Positions 1-8,678 of a stretch of 64,000 nt of DNA are shown piece by piece. Within the stretch, counting starts at the first letter, position 1. The number at the start of each line of letters is the position of its first letter. Position numbers and translations under genes: made by a program. Source of the DNA: Burkholderia vietnamiensis LMG 10929. GTDB taxonomy: Bacteria > Pseudomonadota > Gammaproteobacteria > Burkholderiales > Burkholderiaceae. The notes below the pieces were generated by a model. It did no database searches. It was given only the letters and a program-made list of their open reading frames with translations, and was not told the origin of the DNA. The stretch lies in NCBI RefSeq assembly GCF_000959445.1, contig NZ_CP009631.1, positions 744,001 through 808,000 of the forward strand, written 5' to 3'.

Positions 1-630
1 ATAGGCGACGATGAACGAACCGGCGATCAGATACACCGGTTGCAGGATCGTCGCGAACACGTTGCCGTACGCTTCCTGATGGAGCCAGCTCGTCACGAGC
101 TTGGTCAGCACGATCGCATACACGCTGTTCAGCGCGGTCAACGTGATGAGCCGCTGCGACACCTGCCCTTCCGCGCGCAGTTCGGTCTTCAGCTGGATCA
201 CCATCGACGGCGAGGTCGCGATCGCGATCGCCGACAGCACCAGCGCGACCATGCCCGACACGCCGAGCGCGAGCATCACGAACAGCACGAGCACGAAGGT
301 CAGCGTCGCTTCGGCGAGGCTCGACGCAATCAGCCACGGATTGCGGCGAATCCACTTCAGGTCGAGCCGGCTGCCGAGCTCGAACAGCAGCAGGCCGAGC
401 GCGACGTCGATCAGCAGACGCGAGGTTTCGTCGGTACTCGCGTCGATCACGCCGAATCCGAGCGACCCGGCGATCAGACCGATCACCGCATAGCCGGTGA
501 TGCGCGGCAGCCGCCAGGCGCGATAGCACAGCTCGCCACACAGACCGGCCGCAAACAACGCGAGACCGGCCCAGAACACGGCATCCGGCGCGAGCGGCCA
601 GTTGGGCAGAAATGAGAACGCCGACTTCAT
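1..630 (-). CDS. Cation:proton antiporter, CPA/Kef-type (C-terminus outside window)
   Basis: The frame is open from an ATG at 630 to the window edge, giving the first 210 residues. Translation shows alternating hydrophobic segments and the motif GYAVIGLIAGSLGFG near residue 50, typical of the Na+/H+ exchanger domain of CPA2/Kef-type transporters. A later stretch, IAIATSPSMVIQ, resembles the discontinuous-helix region of this family. An inner-membrane monovalent cation/H+ exchanger is therefore likely; whether it moves K+ or Na+ cannot be told. The start is supported by AAAGGAGA about 10 bases upstream. The regulatory TrkA-N part, if present, lies outside the window. Confidence 0.8.
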   Translation of the reverse strand, partial: MKSAFSFLPNWPLAPDAVFWAGLALFAAGLCGELCYRAWRLPRITGYAVIGLIAGSLGFGVIDASTDETSRLLIDVALGLLLFELGSRLDLKWIRRNPWLIASSLAEATLTFVLVLFVMLALGVSGMVALVLSAIAIATSPSMVIQLKTELRAEGQVSQRLITLTALNSVYAIVLTKLVTSWLHQEAYGNVFATILQPVYLIAGSFIVAY

Positions 631-928
631 CGTGGTGACTTCTCCTTTGGAAGCAATCGCCAGCGGCGCGGGGTCAAGCGTCAGAAATGAGATGCACGCC
701 GGCTGGGTATCGCCCCGAATGTGATTGTTGTGGTCGACGACGGCGGGACATGGGATCCGCCTCTTCCGCCATCCGGCGGAGTGTCGTACAGGCTGCCGAT
801 CTGGATTGTCGGCCTGGTGTGTGAACGGACTGCGCAGTCTCGAAGATTCAGATTCGAAATCGTGCCGACCGTTCCATTGATGCATGTCCGGCGCAGGGCC
901 GGACGAACGCGAAGGAAACCGATTGTGC
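631..928. other. Intergenic stretch without a recognisable gene
   Basis: This is the upstream region of the antiporter gene. The short frames here overlap on both strands, have no ribosome-binding sites and give Arg-rich translations typical of GC-rich shadow frames. I see no RNA gene. The methylation-motif array begins immediately to the right. Confidence 0.5.
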
Positions 929-1284
929 CACAGCTTTTTCGTTCCGGAACCCGCCCGATCGACTCGCGGCGCTGTGAGGCGCCACAGGTCTTTGGTTTCA
1001 ACTGTTTACTCGTATACATACGTAGTAGAAGTTAACAAGGCACGCACAGTTCTGTGGATAACGCAGGTTTGTGTAGAAAGATCAAGGCATTGGCGTGCGC
1101 GTAACCCGTTGCACACGTTGTTTGCTCACAGCGGTTCGAGTTGAGCAACTTTCGGGCCGCATCGCGGCTGTGCGAGTTACCCAGTTTACGTCCACTGTGA
1201 TTGCACACGGACTGCGTACGGATTCCGCGCAGTTATCCACAGCGGTGCGTGGATAAGTTTGCGCGGGCGAATCGCGGGACTGTG
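929..1284. repeat. Methylation-motif array A: ten CACAG, four GTWWAC, DnaA-box-like sites
   Basis: CACAG (or its complement CTGTG) starts at 929, 972, 983, 1045, 1052, 1127, 1168, 1195, 1238 and 1280, many about 41-43 bases apart. GTWWAC occurs at 1004 (GTTTAC), 1012 (GTATAC), 1031 (GTTAAC) and 1184 (GTTTAC). Perfect DnaA-box-type sequences lie at 1053-1061 (TGTGGATAA) and 1233-1241 (TTATCCACA), each overlapping a CACAG site; a one-mismatch copy is at 1248-1256. At base frequencies of this genome fewer than one CACAG would be expected by chance. The core around 1004-1060 recurs inverted near 47983-48044. Function is inferred only: replication- or methylation-related regulatory DNA. Confidence 0.7.
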
Positions 1285-1302
1285 AGGCATGGGCCGGCCA
1301 GG

Positions 1303-3264
1303 TCAGCCGAGTTTGCGCCCGCGCAGGGCGCGGATCAGGAACCGGGCGGGGTCGACGGCATCGACGAGCTCGCGCTCGAGCGGCAACGGCTCGCCTTCGA
1401 GTTGCGACGCGATCAGCTCGGCACCGAGCGACGCCCACACGAGGCCGCGCGAACCGAAGCCGAACGCGCCGTACAGGCCGGCGGTGCGCGGCAGGTCGCG
1501 CGCTTTCGCACCGCTCAGCGCCCGCGCGTTGGCAACGGCCTGCGCTTCGTCCGCGAGCGGGCCGATCAGCGGCACGCGATCGGCGACGACCCAGCGAAAC
1601 GCGACGCGCCCGCGCAACGTATCGACGTCCGGCACGTCGCCGACGAGGCCCGGCAGCAGATGCCGGATGCGCGCGAGGTTTTCGAGGTGGCCGGCGTCGC
1701 GAATCTCAGGATCGACGTCGTCCGGTTCGAAGGTCGCGCCGATCAGCAGCGTGCCGTCGTCGAGCGGCACCGCGTAGCCGTCGCCGATCGCGGGGCACGG
1801 CAGCGGCGCCGTCGTGCCGGGCGGCAGCAGCGTCAACTGGCCGCGCACCGGCTGTAGCGCGACATGCCGCAGGCCCGCGAGCCGCACCGCGTCGCCGGCA
1901 TTCGCGAGCACGACGACCGGCGCTTCGGCGATCGTCGCGCCGTCGGCGCCGATCGCGCGCCACGTGTCGCCGTCGCGTTCGAGCCGCGCGACCTCGGTGC
2001 CGGTGCGCAGCGTCACGCGCTCGCCGGCCGCGGCGACCTGGGCGGCACAGAGTCCGGCCGGCCATACGGCGCCGCCGTGCGGAAACAGCAGGCCGCCGTG
2101 CGCGACCGGCAGATTCAGATGCGCGCGCGCGGCGTCGGCATCGAGCAGCGTGACATGGTCGGCCGGTGCGCCGAGCGCGTCGAACGCATCGCGCATTCGC
2201 ACGAAGTCGTCGGCCGATTCCGCGAGATGGATCATCCCGCGCGTGCTGCGCGCGAACGTGTGGCCCGCATGCTCGAGCGCGCGCCAGCGCGCGAGCGCAT
2301 GCAGGAAACCGCTGCGCGTGAGGCGGCTCGCGACGTTGTCGTCGCGCGTCATCAGCGGATGGAACACGCCGGCCGGATTGCCCGATGCCTCGCTCGCGAT
2401 CTGCGCGTGTCGCTCGATCAGCGTGACGTGCCAGCCGCGCGCGGCGAGCCGCTCGACGAGCGCACATCCGGCGAGGCCCGCGCCGATCACGATCGCCTCG
2501 CGCACGGCCACCGGCAACGCGCGCGGCGGCTCGTGCCGGCGCATCCGCCACCGCGGCGCGTATTCGCCGACCAGCATCGCAAACTTGCCGGCCAAACCCG
2601 GCATCTTGCGATAGGCGAAGCCCGCTTCGACGAGCGCCTGCTTCACGACGCCTGCGCTCGAATACGTCGCGAACGTCGCGTCGTCGGCTGCGACGCGCGC
2701 GAGCGCGCGGAACACGTCGGCCGACCAGAGGTCCGCGTTCTTCGCCGGTGCGAAGCCGTCCAGATAGAACGCGTCCGCGCGTGCGACGAGCTTCGGCAGC
2801 AGCTCGCGCGCATCGCCGAGCGCGAGCGTGAGCACGACGCGTCCACCTTCGAATTCGATCCGATGAAAACCGGGCACGGCCGGCGGCCACGCATCGGCAA
2901 GCAACGTGGCCTGCTCCGACAAAGTTGTGCCCGCAACGATGTGGGAAAGCGCGCGGCGCAGGTCGTCGCGCGTGAACGGATGCTTCTCGAACGACACGAA
3001 ATGCAGCCGCTCGCAGCGCGCGGGGTCGTCGCGCCACGCGGCCCAGGTCGCGAGGAAGTTGGTGCCGGTGCCGAACCCCGTCTCGACGATCGTGAACGTG
3101 CGGCTGCCCTGCCAGCGTGCGGGCAGCCGGTTGCCGGCGATGAACACGTAGTTCGCCTGCGCGAACGCACCGGCGACGTTGTAATAGATGTCGCCGTACT
3201 CGGGCGAGATGAGGGTGCCGTCGTCGCGAAACGCGAGCGTGGCCGGGACGAGTCGGTCGGGCAT
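1303..3264 (-). CDS. mnmC: Bifunctional tRNA mnm5s2U34 methyltransferase / FAD-dependent cmnm5s2U34 oxidoreductase MnmC
   Basis: MnmC completes the 5-methylaminomethyl-2-thiouridine modification at the wobble base of tRNAs for Lys, Glu and Gln. The N-terminal third is the SAM-dependent methyltransferase half (VETGFGTGTNFLATW near residue 62, a glycine-rich SAM site). The C-terminal part is a DAO-type FAD oxidoreductase, with the dinucleotide-binding motif IGAGLAGCALVERLAARG near residue 262. The length of 653 residues fits the family. The ATG at 3264 (MPDRLVP) is preferred over a TTG three codons upstream because it matches the usual N-terminus. It is convergent with nothing nearby and is read away from hupB. 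Confidence 0.93.
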   Translation of the reverse strand: MPDRLVPATLAFRDDGTLISPEYGDIYYNVAGAFAQANYVFIAGNRLPARWQGSRTFTIVETGFGTGTNFLATWAAWRDDPARCERLHFVSFEKHPFTRDDLRRALSHIVAGTTLSEQATLLADAWPPAVPGFHRIEFEGGRVVLTLALGDARELLPKLVARADAFYLDGFAPAKNADLWSADVFRALARVAADDATFATYSSAGVVKQALVEAGFAYRKMPGLAGKFAMLVGEYAPRWRMRRHEPPRALPVAVREAIVIGAGLAGCALVERLAARGWHVTLIERHAQIASEASGNPAGVFHPLMTRDDNVASRLTRSGFLHALARWRALEHAGHTFARSTRGMIHLAESADDFVRMRDAFDALGAPADHVTLLDADAARAHLNLPVAHGGLLFPHGGAVWPAGLCAAQVAAAGERVTLRTGTEVARLERDGDTWRAIGADGATIAEAPVVVLANAGDAVRLAGLRHVALQPVRGQLTLLPPGTTAPLPCPAIGDGYAVPLDDGTLLIGATFEPDDVDPEIRDAGHLENLARIRHLLPGLVGDVPDVDTLRGRVAFRWVVADRVPLIGPLADEAQAVANARALSGAKARDLPRTAGLYGAFGFGSRGLVWASLGAELIASQLEGEPLPLERELVDAVDPARFLIRALRGRKLG

Positions 3265-3575
3265 GCGAAACAAAAAACGTGGCGGCCAAGCCTGGCAAGG
3301 GATTGCGCGGACGCCCGGCGCGCCGCGTTGGCAAAAACCAACGAGCTGGCGCGCGCGTGGAGCGAGCTGCGTATCCTCTGCGCTTGGCGCAGGTCAAAAA
3401 ATGGGCAATCGACGATTCATTCGGCGAAATACCGATGAAAATCTTTGAAACCCTTGTCGTTATTGGGTTTGCGCTGCGCTATCATAGCAACGCCGTACCG
3501 CGGGGTGGCCGCCGGCAAGCCGGACGGCGCGTCGCGCGGGCCAGGATTCGGCGCTGTGTCGTCGGAGTCTGTCTC
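3265..3575. other. Intergenic region between mnmC and hupB
   Basis: The divergent mnmC and hupB genes are separated by about 390 bases. This part holds no convincing gene; short frames in all phases lack support. It should contain the mnmC promoter and upstream hupB control sites, but I could not assign them. Confidence 0.5.
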
Positions 3576-3603
3576 TCGACGGCACGGTTCGCGCACGTAT
3601 AAT
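3576..3603 (+). promoter_or_regulatory. Candidate sigma-70 promoter of hupB
   Basis: A perfect TATAAT at 3598-3603 is preceded by TCGACG (four of six matches to TTGACA) with a 16-base spacer. It lies about 50 bases before the hupB start, a normal distance for a strong housekeeping promoter. Confidence 0.6.
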
Positions 3604-3653
3604 CGGCGCGTTCGCGCTGTTCGTGTCAAACCTAACCTGAAAAAGGAACCTTA

Positions 3654-3932
3654 ATGAACAAACAGGAACTGATCGACGCCGTCGCCGCCCAAACGGGCGC
3701 CAGCAAGGCTCAAACCGGCGAAACGCTGGACACGCTGCTCGAAGTCATCAAGAAAGCCGTGTCGAAGGGCGATGCGGTTCAGCTGATCGGCTTCGGCAGC
3801 TTCGGTTCGGGCAAGCGCGCAGCACGTACGGGCCGCAACCCGAAGACGGGCGAAACCATCAAGATCCCGGCAGCCAAGACGGTCAAGTTCACGGCTGGCA
3901 AGGCGTTCAAGGACGCCGTCAACAAGCGTTAA
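3654..3932 (+). CDS. hupB: DNA-binding protein HU
   Basis: This 92-residue protein is a canonical [17 protein letters not shown] at the start, the GFGSFG turn near residue 46, and the beta-arm signature [14 protein letters not shown] around residues 60-73. HU is a small homodimeric nucleoid protein that bends DNA without strict specificity and supports initiation at oriC. AAAGGAACC precedes the ATG, and a strong terminator follows, so the gene is probably monocistronic. Naming as hupA or hupB is a matter of convention when a single beta-proteobacterial HU is seen. Confidence 0.96.
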   Translation: MNKQELIDAVAAQTGASKAQTGETLDTLLEVIKKAVSKGDAVQLIGFGSFGSGKRAARTGRNPKTGETIKIPAAKTVKFTAGKAFKDAVNKR

Positions 3933-3950
3933 TACCGCGCTCGTTCCAGA

Positions 3951-3978
3951 AAAAAACCCGCCGGAAGGCGGGTTTTTT
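3951..3978 (+). terminator. Rho-independent terminator of hupB
   Basis: A perfect 12-base stem (AAAAAACCCGCC with GGCGGGTTTTTT) closes a GGAA loop and ends in a T run, 19 bases after the hupB stop. Confidence 0.93.
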
Positions 3979-4072
3979 GTTTGGCGCGCGCGGCATTTTC
4001 ACCACAGTGTGCGCCGCGCTTGCAAGATTTAACGTTGTGTCGGCCGCTTGCCAGCAGCGTGTTTACCGCGTG

Positions 4073-5383
4073 TTACGCATGCACGATCTGCCCGTCGGGA
4101 TCGTCGTCATCATGCTCGTCGACGTCCCACGCCGGGAACGGATCGTCGAATGCGGCCCATTGTTCGGCGCCCAGCGCGAATTCCGCATCGGTGAGCAGGC
4201 ACGCGTCGAGTTTCGCGCGCCAGGCATCGGCGTCGAGCCCGATGCCGATCAGCACGAGCTCCTGACGGCGATCGCCGATCGAGCGATCGTCGAGATCGCC
4301 CTGCCACTCCGTGCGAATTTCGGCGAGCAATTCGTCGTCTTCCGGCCATTCCGCGCGATCCTGCGCGGCCCACCAGAGGCCGGCCGGCCCGTGTCGGCAC
4401 ACGCCGCCCGCCTGCGACAGCGAGCCCGCGATGTCGTTGCGCGTCGCGAGCCAGAAGAAGCCCTTGCTGCGCAGCACGCCCGGCCATTCCTGATGCAGCA
4501 GCGCCCAGAGTCGCGCCGGATGAAACGGCCGGCGTGCGCGGTAAACGAAATTGCCGATGCCGAATTCGTCCGCTTCGCCGTGCACGTGCGCATGATGCGG
4601 ATCGTGGCAGTCCGGATCGTCGCACTGCGTATGATCGTGATCGAGCGACGCGAGCCATCCCGGCGCATTCGCGGCCTCGTCGAAATCGAAGCGGCCGGTG
4701 TTCAGCACTTCGTCGAGCGGCACGTTGCCGAACGTCGAGACGACCTGATGCGCGCGCGGGTTCAGCCGCGCGAGGATGTGCTGCAGGCGCGCGAGTTCGT
4801 CCGCGCCCACCAGATCGGCCTTGTTGATCACCAGCACGTCGCAGAATTCGATCTGCTCGATCAGCAATTCGACGAGCGTGCGATCGTCTTCGTCGGAAGC
4901 GGCGATTCCGCGCGTCGCGAGCGCATCGTCGGAACCGTAGTCGCGCAGGAAGTTGTACGCATCGACGACCGTCACGAGCGTGTCGAGCCGCGCGACGCTC
5001 GACAGCGAGGCGCCGTCGTCGTCGACGAACGTGAAGGTTTCGGCGATCGGCATCGGCTCGGCGATGCCGGTCGATTCGATCACGATCGCATCGAAGCGGC
5101 CGTCGGCGGCGAGATTGCGGATCTCGACGAGCAGATCGTCGCGCAGCGTGCAGCAGATGCAGCCGTTCGACATCTCGACGAGCCGTTCCTCGACGTGCGA
5201 CAGCGCCTGCGCATCGCGCACGAGCGACGCGTCGATGTTGACCGCCGCGAGGTCGTTGACGATCACCGCGACCTTCAGGCCCGCGCGGTTCGCGAGGATG
5301 TGATTGAGCAGCGTGGTCTTGCCGGCGCCGAGGAAACCGGACAGCACGGTGACGGGCAACGGCTGGTTCATTGCCGGATTCAT
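4073..5383 (-). CDS. COG0523 / CobW-family GTPase, putative zinc chaperone
   Basis: G3E-family GTPase that is thought to hand metal ions, usually zinc, to target proteins. Walker A (GFLGAGKTTLLN) lies near residue 17, the metal-site motif GCICC near residue 75, and the NKAD guanine-specificity motif near residue 188. A His/Asp/Cys-rich insertion around residues 255-275 (HDHTQCDDPDCHDPHHAH) is typical of zinc-handling members. A CobW C-terminal domain follows and the tail is Asp-rich (DEHDDDDPDGQ). The ATG at 5383 begins MNPAMNQ; the ATG at 5371 is an alternative, and neither has a strong ribosome site. The frame extends further upstream but its Arg/Ser-rich content is not family-like. No Zur box was recognised. 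Confidence 0.85.
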   Translation of the reverse strand: MNPAMNQPLPVTVLSGFLGAGKTTLLNHILANRAGLKVAVIVNDLAAVNIDASLVRDAQALSHVEERLVEMSNGCICCTLRDDLLVEIRNLAADGRFDAIVIESTGIAEPMPIAETFTFVDDDGASLSSVARLDTLVTVVDAYNFLRDYGSDDALATRGIAASDEDDRTLVELLIEQIEFCDVLVINKADLVGADELARLQHILARLNPRAHQVVSTFGNVPLDEVLNTGRFDFDEAANAPGWLASLDHDHTQCDDPDCHDPHHAHVHGEADEFGIGNFVYRARRPFHPARLWALLHQEWPGVLRSKGFFWLATRNDIAGSLSQAGGVCRHGPAGLWWAAQDRAEWPEDDELLAEIRTEWQGDLDDRSIGDRRQELVLIGIGLDADAWRAKLDACLLTDAEFALGAEQWAAFDDPFPAWDVDEHDDDDPDGQIVHA

Positions 5384-5528
5384 AACGATTTGCACCAACG
5401 GAAAGGATGAAAAAGCGGCCGCGGCGCCCTTGCGGGGCGCGATCGGCCCGCGGGGCCGGTCGACATGGCGGCGTGAGTCCGCATTGTGCATCAAACGCGC
5501 GCCGGCCGAGCGGCTGCGCGCCGCGGCG

Positions 5529-5975
5529 TCACTGCTGCGGCAGCAGCTTCCACTGCGACAGGATGCCGGCGATCTGCCGCGCATACTTGTCGCGCAGCGA
5601 CGGCGTTTCCGAATGATAGGCGCCCACCGCCTGCCAGCTGTTGCCGTAGCGATTCATCTTCTGGCGCAGATGCCACGCGGCGATGTAGACGTTCTTGCAC
5701 GGCTCCATCAGCGTGTCGCGGCCGATGCCGTAACGCGACAGCGTCTGCAGATGGATCGAGTTGATCTGCATGAGCCCGTAGTCGACGGAGCCGTTCGTAT
5801 TCTTGTTCAGCGCGTCGGGCCGGTTGTGCGACTCCTGCCACGCGATCGCGCGCAGGATCAGCGGATTGACCTTCTGATACCGGGCGGCTTCGTCGAAACA
5901 ATCGGCGCGAGCGTTGCCGCAGGCGAACCCTGCGCCGGCGGCGATCAGCGCGATCGAAGCGAACCGTCTGTTCAT
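5529..5975 (-). CDS. Exported lytic transglycosylase, SLT/IagB-like
   Basis: The protein of 148 residues has a signal peptide ending at about residue 24 (NARA before DCFDEA) and a compact SLT-type lysozyme fold. The catalytic glutamate is in AIAWQESHNRP near residue 46, followed by SVDYGLMQINSIH and the C-terminal AVGAYHSE motif. Such small enzymes (IagB, VirB1 and PilT-associated types) cut peptidoglycan strands to let envelope machines through. It lies divergent from gspD, so a role in opening the wall for the type II secretion system is plausible but inferred. The ATG at 5975 is chosen because it gives a standard signal peptide. Confidence 0.85.
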   Translation of the reverse strand: MNRRFASIALIAAGAGFACGNARADCFDEAARYQKVNPLILRAIAWQESHNRPDALNKNTNGSVDYGLMQINSIHLQTLSRYGIGRDTLMEPCKNVYIAAWHLRQKMNRYGNSWQAVGAYHSETPSLRDKYARQIAGILSQWKLLPQQ

Positions 5976-6347
5976 AGTGCGCAAGCGGTGACGAATAGGT
6001 GAAATGCTCGGGAAAACCCGTGTCTGTTCGGCGTACGACTGGAAACGCGTCGCCCGTATCATACCGACAGACCGTCACGTGGCGACATCCGACGGACGGC
6101 AGACCGTTTATACCGCATTTCCGTGTCGATCTCGATAGCGCGACAAGGCGATGGCGGCCGGAATCTCGCAGTGATGCCGAAAATATTACATTCTGCATAC
6201 ATTGCGCCAGCAAGATGTCGTATGTGAGACAGTCTTCGGATCAATGTGATATTTCGGACATGAAAAACTGCTAATGTCGCGCCTTTAGGACTTGGATCCC
6301 AGCACTACCGCCGGAAGTGGCCTGAGCCGGCATCGACCCATTCATCC
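5976..6347. other. Divergent promoter region between lytic transglycosylase and gspD
   Basis: The right part (6175-6290) is clearly AT-richer than its surroundings, as expected for the start of the long gsp transcript. I cannot fix a -35/-10 pair with confidence. No small gene with a ribosome site is visible. Confidence 0.45.
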
Positions 6348-8678
6348 ATGACAAGAACTCGCTTCGCTATGCGGCGCATCGCCACGACCCTGGTGGTCGC
6401 CGGCATCATCGTCTCCCAGGCCGCCTACGCTCAGGTCACGCTCAACTTCGTGAATGCGGACATCGACCAGGTCGCGAAGGCGATCGGCGCCGCGACCGGC
6501 AAGACCATCATCGTCGATCCCCGCGTGAAGGGGCAGCTCAATCTCGTGGCCGAGCGGCCGGTGCCGGAGGAGCAGGCGCTGAAGACGCTGCAGTCGGCGC
6601 TGCGCATGCAGGGCTTCGCGCTGGTGCAGGACCACGGCGTGCTGAAGGTCGTGCCGGAGGCCGATGCGAAGCTGCAAGGCGTGCCGACCTATGTCGGCAA
6701 CACGCCGCAAGCGCGCGGCGATCAGGTGATCACGCAGGTGTTCGAGCTGCACAACGAATCGGCCAACAACCTGCTGCCGGTGCTGCGCCCGCTGATTTCG
6801 CCGAACAACACGGTCACCGCGTACCCGGCGAACAACACGATCGTCGTGACCGACTATGCGGACAACGTGCGCCGCATCGCGCAGATCATCGCCGGCGTCG
6901 ACAGCGCCGCGGGCGCGCAGGTGCAGGTCGTGCCGCTGCGCAACGCGAACGCGATCGACCTGGCCGCGCAACTGCAGAAGATGCTCGACCCCGGTGCGAT
7001 CGGCAACAGCGACGCGACGCTGAAGGTGTCGGTCACCGCCGATCCGCGCACCAACTCGCTGCTGCTGCGCGCGTCGAGCGCGTCGCGCCTCGCGGCGGCG
7101 AAGCGCCTCGTGCAGCAGCTCGATGCGCCGAGCGCGGTGCCGGGCAACATGCACGTGGTTCCGCTGCGCAACGCGGACGCGGTGAAGCTCGCGAAGACGC
7201 TGCGCGGGATGCTCGGCAAGGGCGGCAACGACGGCGGCTCGTCGGCGTCGTCGAACGATGCGAACAGCTTCAACCAGAATGGCGGCTCGTCGTCGAGCGG
7301 CAACTTCTCGACCGGCACGTCGGGCACCCCGCCGCTGCCGTCGGGCGGCCTCGGCGGTTCGTCTTCGTCGTATGGCAATGGCGCTTCGGGCAGCGGCAGC
7401 CTGGGCAATGCCGGCTTGCTCGGCGGCGACAAGGACAAGAGCGGCGACGACAACCAGCCCGGCGGGATGATCCAGGCCGACGCGGCGACCAACTCGCTGA
7501 TCATCACCGCATCCGATCCGGTCTACCGGAACCTGCGCTCGGTGATCGACCAGCTCGACCGGCGCCGCGCGCAGGTCTACATCGAGGCGCTGATCGTCGA
7601 GCTGAACTCGACGACGGCTGGCCAGCTCGGGATCCAGTGGCAGGTCGCGAGCGGCGCGCTGCTCGCCGGCACGAACCTCGCGGCCACCGCCGGCACCGTG
7701 GCCGGCAACAGCATCATCAACCTGACGACGGGCACCGCGGGCAGCACCGCGATCGGGCTGCCGGGCAACCTCTCGAATCTGAACCAGGGCCTCAACATTG
7801 GCTGGCTGCACAACATGTTCGGCGTGCAGGGGCTCGGCGCACTGCTGCAGTACTTCGCGGGCGTGAGCGACGCGAACGTGCTGTCGACGCCGAACCTGAT
7901 CACGCTCGACAACGAGGAGGCGAAGATCGTCGTTGGCGAGAACGTGCCGATTCCGACCGGTTCGTATTCGAACCTGACGAGCGGCACGACGAGCAACGCG
8001 TTCAACACCTACGATCGCCGCGACGTCGGCCTCACGCTGCACGTGAAGCCGCAGATCACCGACGGCGGGATCCTGAAGCTGCAGTTGTATACCGAGGATT
8101 CCGCGGTCGACACCGCGACGTCGAATTCGCAGACGGGCCCGTCGTTCACGAAGCGTTCGATTCAGTCGACGATCCTCGCCGACAACGGCGAAGTCATCGT
8201 GCTCGGCGGCCTGATGCAGGACGCATACAACGTGTCCAACAGCAAGGTGCCGCTGCTGGGCGACATCCCGTGGATCGGCCAGCTGTTCCGCTCCGAAAGC
8301 AAGCAGCGCAAGAAGACCAACCTGATGGTGTTCCTGCGGCCGGTGATCATTAGCGATCGCAACGTCGCGCAGGAAGTCACCGCGAACCGCTACGACTACA
8401 TCCAGGGCGTGACGGGCGCGTACAAGTCGGATAACAACGTGATCCGCGACAAGGACGATCCGGTCGTCCCACCGATGCCGCTCGGCCCGAGCCAGGGCGG
8501 CACGCCGGCCGGCAACCTGTTCGATCTCGACAAGATGCGGCGCCAGCAGATGCAGCGTCAGGTCGCGCCGGTGCCGGCCCAGCCGCTGCCGGAGCAGACG
8601 CCCGTACAGCCGCAAAGCGTGCCGCAGCAGACGGTGCCGCAGCAACCGTTGAGCGCCACGCCGGGAGCCTCGCAGTGA
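6348..8678 (+). CDS. gspD: Type II secretion system secretin GspD
   Basis: This is the outer-membrane channel of the Gsp system. A signal peptide ends at about residue 28 (AYA before QVTLNF). The N0 domain and repeated N1-N3 domains follow. A Ser/Gly/Asn-rich linker, roughly residues 288-370, interrupts them. The C-terminal secretin domain carries VPLLGDIPWIGQLFR. The tail after residue 725 is Pro/Gln-rich and may act as the pilotin-binding or S-domain region, although no pilotin gene is present here. At 776 residues it is typical for Burkholderia GspD. The stop overlaps the gspE GTG start by four bases, implying translational coupling. Confidence 0.96.
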   Translation: MTRTRFAMRRIATTLVVAGIIVSQAAYAQVTLNFVNADIDQVAKAIGAATGKTIIVDPRVKGQLNLVAERPVPEEQALKTLQSALRMQGFALVQDHGVLKVVPEADAKLQGVPTYVGNTPQARGDQVITQVFELHNESANNLLPVLRPLISPNNTVTAYPANNTIVVTDYADNVRRIAQIIAGVDSAAGAQVQVVPLRNANAIDLAAQLQKMLDPGAIGNSDATLKVSVTADPRTNSLLLRASSASRLAAAKRLVQQLDAPSAVPGNMHVVPLRNADAVKLAKTLRGMLGKGGNDGGSSASSNDANSFNQNGGSSSSGNFSTGTSGTPPLPSGGLGGSSSSYGNGASGSGSLGNAGLLGGDKDKSGDDNQPGGMIQADAATNSLIITASDPVYRNLRSVIDQLDRRRAQVYIEALIVELNSTTAGQLGIQWQVASGALLAGTNLAATAGTVAGNSIINLTTGTAGSTAIGLPGNLSNLNQGLNIGWLHNMFGVQGLGALLQYFAGVSDANVLSTPNLITLDNEEAKIVVGENVPIPTGSYSNLTSGTTSNAFNTYDRRDVGLTLHVKPQITDGGILKLQLYTEDSAVDTATSNSQTGPSFTKRSIQSTILADNGEVIVLGGLMQDAYNVSNSKVPLLGDIPWIGQLFRSESKQRKKTNLMVFLRPVIISDRNVAQEVTANRYDYIQGVTGAYKSDNNVIRDKDDPVVPPMPLGPSQGGTPAGNLFDLDKMRRQQMQRQVAPVPAQPLPEQTPVQPQSVPQQTVPQQPLSATPGASQ

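Noticed and set aside
3977..5410. Long rightward frame of 477 codons opposite the CobW-type gene
   Set aside because: It is an Arg/Glu-rich shadow of a well-supported leftward gene in GC-rich DNA.
6342..8645. Leftward frame of 767 codons opposite gspD
   Set aside because: Composition (Arg, His, Ala) and full overlap with gspD show that it is a shadow frame.
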